A stretch of DNA of 64,000 nucleotides from Solanum dulcamara (Eukaryota; Streptophyta; Magnoliopsida; Solanales; Solanaceae). Below the pieces are notes generated by a model, which worked only from the letters and a program-made list of their open reading frames with translations, did no database searches and was not told where the DNA came from. The translations under genes and the position numbers were made by a program. Below, in pieces: positions 55,701-64,000 of this stretch (position 1 is the first letter of the stretch; every line of letters starts with the position of its first letter). The DNA lies in contig NC_077248.1 of NCBI RefSeq assembly GCF_947179165.1, forward strand, positions 16,913,256 through 16,977,255, in the 5' to 3' direction.

Positions 55701-57549
55701 TAAAGCAGCTTGGCCAATTATAGGGGAGGATATCACAAAAGCTATATTGGAATTTTTTCAGAATGGGAGGTTATTGAAGCAACTGAATACCACTATCATT
55801 GCACTTATACCTAAAGTGGCCAATCCAGAATATGCCAGTCAATATAGACCCATTTCATGTTGCAATGTAATTTACAAATGTATTTCGAAATTATTATGCA
55901 CTAGATTGCAGGTAGCAGTGGCACATCTGGTGGCTGAGAACCAAGCAGCGTTTGTACAAGGGCGATCTATGGTGCATAATGTGTTGATTTGTCATGATTT
56001 GTTAAGGCACTATAACAGGAAATCAACATCTCCCAGGTGTTTGATGAAAATAGACTAGAAAAAGGCATACGATATGGTGAACTGGAAGTTTTTGTAGGAA
56101 ATTATGGAGGGGTATGGCTTTCCAGCTCAGTTTTTCCAATAGATGCTCACATGTGTTACAACTCCCAAGTTCTCAGTGAAAGTTAATGGACAAAGTTATG
56201 GCTTTTTTAAAGGAAAAAGAGGCTTAAGACAGGGCGACCCTGCATCACCACTTCTGTTTGTACTTGTGATGGAATATTTGTCCAGAACATTGAGGACTAT
56301 GAGCATGTTGCCTGATTTTAGAGTTCATCCTATGTGTAAGGGGCTAAAACTCACACACTTAATATTTGCAGATGGTGAGGCTGTGAATAGAGTAATGGAG
56401 GCTCTTTCATACTTTAGTAATGTATCTGGATTAGTTTCCAACATGGAGAAATCGAGTATTTTTGTAGCCAGAGTGACAGGTCAGGTGAAAAACCAATTCA
56501 CAGCTTTTGGGGATCAGTTTTTGTTCTCCCACAATGTATAGCAAAAATGGTAGATAAAAGATGTAGAGAGTACTTATGGGGTGGGTATGAGGTTAAGAAG
56601 AAAGTGCCATTAGTATCATGGAGTACAGTGTGTCTACCTAAGAAATTTGGAGGGCTGAATATCAAGGAATGCAACTTATGGAATCTTGCATCTGTTGGTA
56701 AGTTGCTTTGGCAATTAATTGTTAATAAGGATCCCTTATGGGTTAAGTGGGTGCATGGTGTGTATATGAAAGAAGGACTGGATATCTGGACACATAAGGC
56801 CCCTGTAGATAGTAGTTGGTGTTGGAGAAAGATCCATTCCGTGAAAGCAAGACAGATACAAACTTACTAGAGGAGGTGAATACTCAATTACGAGAAGCTA
56901 TATAGATTTCAAAGGGTACCACTGCAGATCAATCATTGCTGAATGTATTTGGAGTGCAGTGACTCAACCTAAACATAGAGTTATCCTATGGCTAGCTGTC
57001 CAAGATAGATTGCTAACTAAGGAAAGAATGGTGAAGATGAACATCTCAGTGGAGGAAGTTAATTGTTGTTTGTGTGATGCACAGAAGTTAAAGACTTCCA
57101 AACATATGTTCAGGGAATGCTCATGGTTCATTGAGGTTAAGAGGGGTGTTGAACAATGGACATGCTTGCCTTTACAGCTAGGGGAGGTGAAAGACATCAT
57201 GCTGAAAATCAAAAGGAAGAAATGGATGCAGTTTCAGAAACAAGTGGTAGTTGCGACTTGGGGAGCAATGATCTACCATACATGGAGAGCTCGGAACTGG
57301 AAAATTTTCAAAGGGGTACATGTGCAGACATATGAGATACACACAAAAATCAAGAGGGAGATTTTAGATAGAATAGACATACTTAGTTCATCAAGAAAAG
57401 CTTGTAGATGTAGTGTCTTTTTGCAAAGGCTGAAAGTGTAACTAGTTTGTGTTTTGTTGGAGACTTGAGATGCATCGATGTACTCAAGGGATCTTTAGGT
57501 GTATGTTTTTGTTCTCGTAATGGTAATTTTTACATGGTTACCAAAAAAA
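52765..57549 (+). mobile_element. Near full-length L1 LINE, inactive
   Basis: ORF1 part: from 52802 a hydrophilic start, then a DUF4283-like region (about 53350-53840; YVLGAHLPFEVIRGYIKRLW, LYTVPIWIRFQGL) and a CTYCHKYGHGVDIC knuckle (about 53875-53916). ORF2 part: endonuclease from about 54300 (MLSWNVRGLNSPNKQKEV, LLETKIKNN), RT (about 55640-56540; NKSPGPDGFGSGFFKAAWP, YRPISCCNVIYKCISKLLC, RGLRQGDPASPLLF) and zf-RVT (about 56950-57300). A short A-run (57543-57550) ends it. The flanks AACCCATTAACT (52753-52764) and AACCCAATAACT (57550-57561) form a 12-bp duplication with one mismatch. The catalytic FADD reads FADG followed by a deletion (56365-56376), and stops occur throughout. ORF1's knuckle frame runs on without a stop into ORF2's start. 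Confidence 0.85.
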
Positions 57550-57561
57550 AACCCAATAACT

Positions 57562-58881
57562 TTTTTTCCTCTTCAAATTGTTCATCTCAGCTTAATTTTG
57601 AATGACCCTAACTCACGAGCCACACAGTCAAGAAAAGAGAGAAACAAAAGAAAGAGAAGCAGTATTTTCAAATCTAACAGAATCAGTTCTTCACGAGTCG
57701 AAGAGAAATTTAAAACGAAAGTTCAATGAGAACAAATGATGGAGAAAAATGAAAAGGATTTCATAACTAACTACACAAATGAGATGTGGAAAATCTTATT
57801 CTAAAACTATTGAATGAAATTTTAAATCGTTGAAAATACTTGAATCAAGAATGCTAAGTTGATTGAGTTATAATGTTTGATAAAAGTTGGTCTTGGAAAT
57901 CATACTAGTTGAAGCGGAAATCCAGTTTCCGTATACAACATTAATACGTAATTATACAAAATTATAATTGTTTATACTTATGCAGTTTTTTTTGGTATAT
58001 ATTATTTATACATTCATAGACCAATTTATACCAAGTTATACATCATTTTTCTTGAACAATCTATGTATTAATAGACTTTTCTTGTTGATTTCTCTACCAA
58101 ATCACAAAGTTGCAACAATTCTTTTAATTTTAATTTTTGATTTATACTCTGTAAAATTTGCAGAAGATTTTTTTTAAAAAAGATTTCAAGTTGTATCCTT
58201 TATGGATTTTTTTTCATAGCTAGAATAAGAACATATACAAACATGGAGGAGAAAAATGGGAAATCATCCAACTTTTGCATTTGAATATCTGCAAAAAAAA
58301 CAAACAAACAAAAACACACACTCACGCACAGAAAATGCTCCTTTTTCCAAACCTAGGCCTTGTTTTTGGCCTATAGATTTCCAAATTTAAAATTGGTCAT
58401 TCTATATGTATGTGTATGAGTTGTCTGATATGAGTTCTCCCTAAAAAAATACAATAGGGCCTTAACATTTTCATATTACATGTAATAAATAATTAAATCA
58501 GGTATGTTATTGTTGTATAATAAATAATTAGACGTTAAATCTATCATATTTGTAAACCAAAAAAATATTTTAAAATGATGAATAAAATAGTTCAATAACG
58601 TGAAATTTTAGAACACATTCTTTTGGCAATATTTTCAGTACTTGATTACTACAAAAAAATGTTTCTATATTCATTAAACTCTTCTATCAAATGATAAAAT
58701 CACTTCTCTTGTGAATGGAACATCAACACAGTTGAACAACATCATGATAATATATATAAGTCTTTTTATCCTCTCAAAGTTGATTCAACCTGCTATTATA
58801 TTTTACATGATAATACAAAAAAGTAATGCTTCTTACTCCCACTGTTGCAAAAAGAATAACAATCAAACTATTTGGAGAGTC
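57562..58881. other. Spacer, nothing recognised
   Basis: AT-rich; no coding frame with known domain and no repeat boundary found. Confidence 0.4.
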
Positions 58882-59166
58882 TGTTAGAAAAGTGCATAAG
58901 AACTGCAACAGTCCAACTTCTTTGTATCTATCAGAAAAACAGTTATTTACTGTTTAGCAGTTAATTAGTTTCATTCTTATCCCTAATTCTTAGGAGTTAG
59001 TTTCTTATTTTCAGTTAACTCTATAAATTAGTCTGGATCTGTAATGAAGTTAGTAGTTTTTCTGCTTTCATCAATATTCTTTTACTGGTTTATCAAATTT
59101 ATCTTCCACTTGTTTAATAACAAGGAAAATCAGATTTTTATGTTCTTCATTCTTTGAAAACTTACA
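58882..59166 (+). repeat. 5' LTR of the truncated copia element
   Basis: Begins TGTTAGAAAAG, contains a CTCTATAAATTAG TATA-like block at about 59020, ends CTTACA two bases before the primer-binding site. Confidence 0.8.
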
Positions 59167-59168
59167 AT

Positions 59169-59180
59169 TGGTATCAGAGC
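59169..59180 (+). other. Primer-binding site for initiator tRNA-Met
   Basis: Perfect TGGTATCAGAGC, two bases after the LTR. Confidence 0.9.
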
Positions 59181-59253
59181 ACTTATTTCTTGAGGGATCT
59201 GTGGGTGTTTCATCAAAGTCTGGATTAAAATCAACAAGACAAGTTTATCAATT

Positions 59254-60854
59254 ATGGAGGCAGAATCAAGATTTTCAGTAATGGCACCACCTGTTTTTAA
59301 TGGTGATAACTATAAGATTTGAGCAGTAAGGATGAAAACTTATCTAGATGCCATGGATATGTGGGAGACAGTTGAAGAGGATTATGAAGTTCCTCCGTTG
59401 CATAGAAATCCTACTATGGCCCAGATCAAGAACCATATTGACAAGAAAATCAAAAAAATCATAAAGGCAAAGGCTTGTTTATTTTCAGCAGTATCTTCTT
59501 CCATTTCACTCGAATTATGTCTCTAAAGTCAGCTAAAGACATCTAGGATTATCTCAAGGCAGAATATACAAGGGATGAAAGGATCAGAGGTATGCAAGTG
59601 CAAAATCTTATAAGAGACTTCGAGATACAGAAGATGAAAGAAACTGAAACCATCAAAGATTACTTTGAAAGGCTCTTGAACATAGAAATCAGGGTAAGAT
59701 TGCTTGGCTCCGTGTTCAATGATTCACGTATTATTGAAATTTTTTTGGTTACTGTGCCGAAAAGATTTGAAGCAACCATATCTACTTTGGAAAATACTAA
59801 GGATCTATCCAAGATCACCTTCGTAGAGTTGTTGAATGCTTTGCAGGCTGAAGAATAACGAAGGGTCATGAGACAAGAAGGAAATATCGAGGGAGCATTG
59901 CTTGCCAAGCCTCAAGATGGAGGCAAAAACAGAAAGAAGAAGAACAAAAAGAATGGTGAAGGCATTCCAACGAGTACTACCAAAGGAAAGGTTGGAAACT
60001 CAAAGAGAAGTTATCCTCCTTGTAAGCATTGTAACAAGAAAGGCCATCCACCTTACAAATATTGGAGAAGGCTTGATGCTAAATGCAGCCAGCAACTTGG
60101 GCATGAAGCTGTCATTTGTAAGAACAATGGTCAGCAACAAGAAGTAGAGGCTCAGATTGTTGATGGAGAGGAGGAAGATCAACTCTTTGTTGCTATATGT
60201 TCTTCAAGCAGATCATCGAGTGAGTGTTGGTTGATTGATAGTGGATGCACTAATCACATAACAAATGATATGTGTCTCTTCAAGAAATTAAAGCCCACGA
60301 CCATTTCTAAAGTTAGAATAGGTAATGGCGACCATCTTCCAGTAAGAGGAAAAGGAAACATTGCTATTTCAAGTCATTTAGGTACTAAAACAATTGTTGA
60401 TGTGTTTTATGTACCTGACATAGATCAAAACTTGCTTAGTGTTGGTCAATTGATGAAAAAATGCTACAAATTAAATTTTGAAGATAAACATTGCTTGATT
60501 AAGGATGCTTCAAATAAAAAAATGTTTAAAGTAAGAATGAGAGGCAAAAGTTTCTCATTAGATCCATTTGAGGAGGAGCATGTGATTTTTTTAGCCAAAG
60601 AAATGTTGAAGAAGTATGGCATAAGAGACTCGAACATCACTATGAAGGGTTGCTTAAAATGCAAAAAGCAAATATAGTTAAGGACTTGCCTATTTTAGAA
60701 GTAAATTCTTCAAATTGTCTTGCGTGTCAATATGGAAAATAATAGAGACTTCCATTTCCAAAGACAACTCGGAGAGCCTCGAACAAATTGCAACTAATTC
60801 ATACTCATAGAGCAGGACCTCAAAGGACTCCCTCACTAAAAATATAGTCTTTAC
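59254..60854 (+). pseudogene. Copia gag-protease-preintegrase remnant
   Basis: Plus strand: MEAESRFSVMAPPVFNGDNY (stop at the usual W position of the YK-W motif), LDAMDMWETVEEDYEVPP, KETETIKDYFERLLNIEIRV, PKRFEATISTLENTKDLSKI, then 59868-60677 with a CKHCNKKGHPPYKYW knuckle (third position changed from C), WLIDSGCTNHIT (protease active site DSG intact), VFYVPDIDQNLLSVGQL, and integrase start CLACQYGK with LPFPKTTRRASNKLQLIHT. Stops at about 59321, 59524, 59856 and 60675 break it. The pattern fits Tork/Tnt1-like elements. Confidence 0.82.
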
Positions 60855-61809
60855 TGTTGACACCCAATTTTGGTTCTCTGTGCTCAAAATTAACATATTT
60901 AGATTTCTTGATCGTTAAAGAACACAAAAAAATATATAATTTTTTACACATTTTTAGTTTTAATTTTTTTTAATTAATAATTATTCATATTTTAGAATTT
61001 TCATGAATTTATTCTCATTTTTTCCCTTTCAATAATTTATGGATAAGCATTCTTAGTTTCGTAAATAATAAGATTTTTATCAATTTATTGTCATCGTAAA
61101 TTTTAATAGTCACACTATTTTTACAATCATCTTCAAACGTACATAACATAACATTGTAATTTATTCTTTACAACACAATATATCTTCCAAAATATCGATT
61201 ATATTTTTTATTTTTGTGTTACATATTGATACATCTATTATTTTTTGTAATGACTCGTTAAATCATTTTGAGAATGATTTTTCACTCATAATCAACAATT
61301 TAATCAACACAAGATACTAATTTTTTTTTAAATTAACACAGGAAATCAAAGAACTTTTTTTTAATCAATACAGGAAACCAAAGGACTTTTGATTTTTGAT
61401 TGATTAATTGTTCAAACAACTTGTTTAGGAGTTTAAGATCTCCTTGTTATCTCATCCATGTTGAAAATTAAAATTTCAAACAAAAATTCTTCCAAAACCA
61501 CTATCTCTATTCTGTACTCTTTTTCTCCCTCATAGACAAACCACTCTCTTCATCTTCTTGAAAGAAAAGGAGACTGCCACATACTCTCTCCTTTGAGAGA
61601 ACCGTTGCTCTATCTCCCCACTACATCTCGCCCGCGAACCATCACATCCCTCTCTCTCCCCAAAACAGCACCACGAACCCACCGGAGTAACAACAACAAA
61701 CGGTAACCATGAACTCCATTGAAGCTTCTCCAACCAACAACCACGATGATCCACACCACGGTTCCATTCGCGAGCCGGCGAGTTCAAAGCTCCCACCACC
61801 AGACCACCA
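60855..61809 (+). mobile_element. LTR start of a gypsy-type element inserted in the copia element
   Basis: TGTTGACACCCAATTTTGGT, a common solanaceous LTR start, begins within copia integrase sequence. The following 950 bp are AT-rich, then GC-richer from 61540 with a leader-like segment. A minus frame (61530-61898) and a plus frame starting ATGAACTCCATTG (61708) cross into the next LTR and have no recognised domain. It is interrupted at 61810. Confidence 0.6.
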
Positions 61810-64000
61810 TGTGACACCCCAAAATTTCTTTTGCACAGACTCGAATATTTCTTCACGTGTGGGTAGACTCGGACCGGAGGAATTGTAATTATACACATGA
61901 GTTAGGATTAATTCCTAAGTATTTTAAGTGTGTTAGATGTGTTTAGGGGTCATAAGGGATCTCTAACACCAAGTCGAGTCCAAAGAACTCCAATCGACTA
62001 AGTTTTCGGACGAGTTAGTATAAGGGTCAACTTCAAACAACCATATCTCCTAGGATATAAAGAACTGGGTGGCCCATGACCTACCAAATTAAAGGTCTTC
62101 AAGTCTTCTTTCCAACTCCACCAAGATTGAAATTTGTGGAGTTCGGAGTCAAAAGTTATAGCCATTTTACTACAGAATAGTACAACAGAGATTTTCAGGC
62201 CTGGGTTGCAATTGCTGGAAAACTGGGCTTGGCGCCGCAGTGGCGTGATGCACCACTATCGCGCCAGAAACATGCCTTAGTAGTTTGGGCTCTGGCGCGA
62301 CGTGCCACTATAAGGTGTGCAGGGTTTTCCAAGCCAATTTCCAAAACTCAGAAAATATTGGCCTTGGCGCCGTAAGGGCGCGACGCACCACCATCGCGCC
62401 AAGAATGTGCCTCAGTAGTTTGGTCCTTGGCGTGGTGCGCCACTACGAGGTGTGCAGGTTTTAGGCGTAATTAGCCTGGCGCTGCAAGGGCGCGATGCGC
62501 CACTATCGCGCCAGGTGTATTTTTGCCTATTTTTCAGAACTTTTAAGAAGGGGCAATTGGGGAATTGTCCCAAATTATATATGTATCACCATAGACCATT
62601 TTAGGATCATTTTTCAGCCCCCACTCTCTCTCTAGAAAAGCCCTAGGAGTTTCTCTCTCTCTCTTCTTCTTCTTCTCCATTTCAAACAAAAGAGTCCAAG
62701 AGCTTCAAGATTTGAGTCCTCCATTGAAGACCCAACATCAAGGTTTTCTTCAAGTCTTCACTAAGGTATGTAAGGCTAACCTAAAATATGGATTGAGTTC
62801 TTCCATATGCCCATAGATGTGTTGGATAGGAGTTGTGAAAGAGTTGAACCTTCTAAGAAGGTTTTCTTGAAAGTTTTCCTAAACTATAGAATGTTTTTAG
62901 ATACTATTGGTTGATTGATGATTTTAATGATTTGAGTTACTAAATAGTTATCTTTCATATTATTGATTATAAATGTATCTTTGTATATAGATGTTGACGA
63001 GATTCTTGAGTTGAGTTTTGTTGAGAGTATGTATTCATGTTTCATTCACATGAACCCAAGATGAGATTTCTTTGGTCATAATTTGTCTTGAGTTGAGGTG
63101 GATGGTTTTGTGTATATATGTATTGATTGGAATAAAAAGAATGAATTAGATAGTTAAGAATGTTCCTTTATTTCTATAATTTGAACATAAGACTAAAATG
63201 AAGATTTGCGGAGTAGATGTTTGATAATGATGTGATGATAATAGTTGACAATGATGTGATGATAATATTTGATGGTGACGTGAATGATGATGTTTTGATG
63301 ATGGTGTGAGTGATGATGTGAATAGTGATTATTTAATATGTGTAGAATGATTGATGAAGAGGTATGTTGATGAGGATGTTATGTGATGAAGTGGATTGGA
63401 GTCTAATGTGATATGTGAATTGCATAAATTGAGTTGATTGGAGTCTTATGAATATTTTGAAAAAACAAATGATCTTATGAGAAGGAGTTTTAAATAAATT
63501 ATTTGTGAACCTTTTTGCATAAATCATTTACACGCTATTTTAAGTCTAAGGAATTATTAGTTTCATCTTTGATTTAGAAAGGAGTTTAAGTATGAGTTGA
63601 GTATGAGGAGCCTTTAAATGAGTTGAATATTTTTACATTAAAGTATCTATTTTGAGTTTGAGTTGAGGAGTTGAAATTACATTTTTATGTACATAATATT
63701 TTCTGCATTCATTGAGTTGAGATTGTATAAATTTTTAAAGAGAAGAGTTTGATGATTTGAGATGAGTCAATTTAAAAGAAGGTCTAATGAGACTTGTCAT
63801 TATGAGTTAATTGAGTTGAAATGAGAACAGAGTTGATGAGGTGGTAATGTTCCACATAAAACTAGCCGTGAGGGCTTGTTTGAGATGATTGGAGAAGTTT
63901 AATGAGCATGGAGTCATGAGAGGAGTATCGAGCACCTAGGCGGGTGAGAGTACAGTCCATACTCGAACCCCAGAAAACTACGCCGCCAACGTAGGTAGGG
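61810..64000 (+). mobile_element. Second nested gypsy-type LTR, running off the window
   Basis: Starts TGTGACACCCCAAAATTTC. At 62220-62520 a GC-rich segment repeats GGCG.(G/C)A.GGCGCGA.GC.CCACTATCGCGCCAG three times. CT-rich leader at 62625-62670, then AGGTATGTAAGGCTAACCTA (62766), shared with the solo LTR at 7863, and later blocks such as GTATCGAGCACC ... ACTCGAACCCCAGAAAACTACGCCGCC (63925-63990) matching 8358-8412. It belongs to the same superfamily as that solo LTR. The right end is outside the window. Confidence 0.7.
62215..62520. repeat. GC-rich imperfect triplicate inside the LTR
   Basis: Three copies, about 120-135 bp apart, of a block with TGGCGC(C/T)G..GGCGCGA(T/C)GC.CCA(C)TATCGCGCCAG, with a shorter GCG-rich block (CTTGGCGTGGTGCGCCACTA) in between. 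It stands out from the AT-rich surroundings. Confidence 0.7.

Larger units (their letters stand above)
58882..60854 (+). mobile_element. Truncated Ty1/copia element: LTR, primer site, gag, protease, start of integrase
   Basis: 5' LTR 58882-59166 (TGTTAGAAAAGTGC to GAAAACTTACA), primer-binding site TGGTATCAGAGC at 59169-59180, then gag from ATG 59254. The element is cut at 60854 by another LTR start. The rest of pol and the 3' LTR do not appear in the window; they may lie beyond the nested LTRs to the right. Confidence 0.85.

Noticed and set aside
1..64000. CRISPR arrays, bacterial operons or prophage
   Set aside because: No regularly spaced short palindromic repeats or prokaryotic gene layout; all signals are plant nuclear.

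Overview
This is plant nuclear DNA: AT-rich, with intron-containing genes far apart in a dense, nested bed of retrotransposons and MITEs. Several repeats look like families common in Solanaceae: an RTE-type LINE with a (TTG)n tail, polyA SINEs with a tRNA-like head, Stowaway MITEs, and LTRs opening TGTGACACCCC or TGTTGACACCC. I therefore infer a solanaceous genome, but cannot name the species.

Only two loci look like intact genes. (1) A CCHC zinc-knuckle protein on the minus strand (CDS 17076-19511, three coding exons, 258 codons), perhaps with a 5' UTR exon near 23.3 kb. (2) A mitochondrial DUF1640/FMP32 (MCUR1-like) gene on the plus strand (CDS 41598-51359, seven exons, 255 codons). Its third intron is 8.2 kb and filled with insertions.

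Layout. 1-1650: two LTR pieces. 1.66-1.85 kb: FBD-domain fragment. 2.57-2.85 kb: GTE/bromodomain-factor fragment. 3.38-11.33 kb: amino acid permease pseudogene split by a Ty1/copia element (3824-10704), itself split by a Ty3/gypsy solo LTR (7292-9285). 11.79-14.80 kb: plastid fructose-bisphosphate aldolase pseudogene with a solo-LTR-like fragment. 15.1-16.3 kb: mini-CACTA and Stowaway. 16.4-23.4 kb: zinc-knuckle gene and repeats. 24.41-27.59 kb: a 3.16-kb retroposon with a polyA tail and a perfect 12-bp target duplication but no reverse transcriptase; this is the most unusual object here. 28.3-31.8 kb: short copia element with integrase deleted. 31.8-34.7 kb: nothing recognised. 34.74-41.15 kb: SIRE-like copia with most of pol deleted. 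41.4-51.4 kb: FMP32 gene. 52.8-57.5 kb: L1 LINE. 58.9-60.85 kb: truncated copia. 60.86-64 kb: two nested LTRs running off the window.

The two intact genes are not functionally linked. The story of the window is insertion history: target duplications fix the order of several insertions, five gene fragments (FBD, GTE, permease, aldolase, SPC24) decay between them, and the SPC24 copy sits inside an intron of FMP32. All assignments come from reading translations and motifs by eye; no database search was run.
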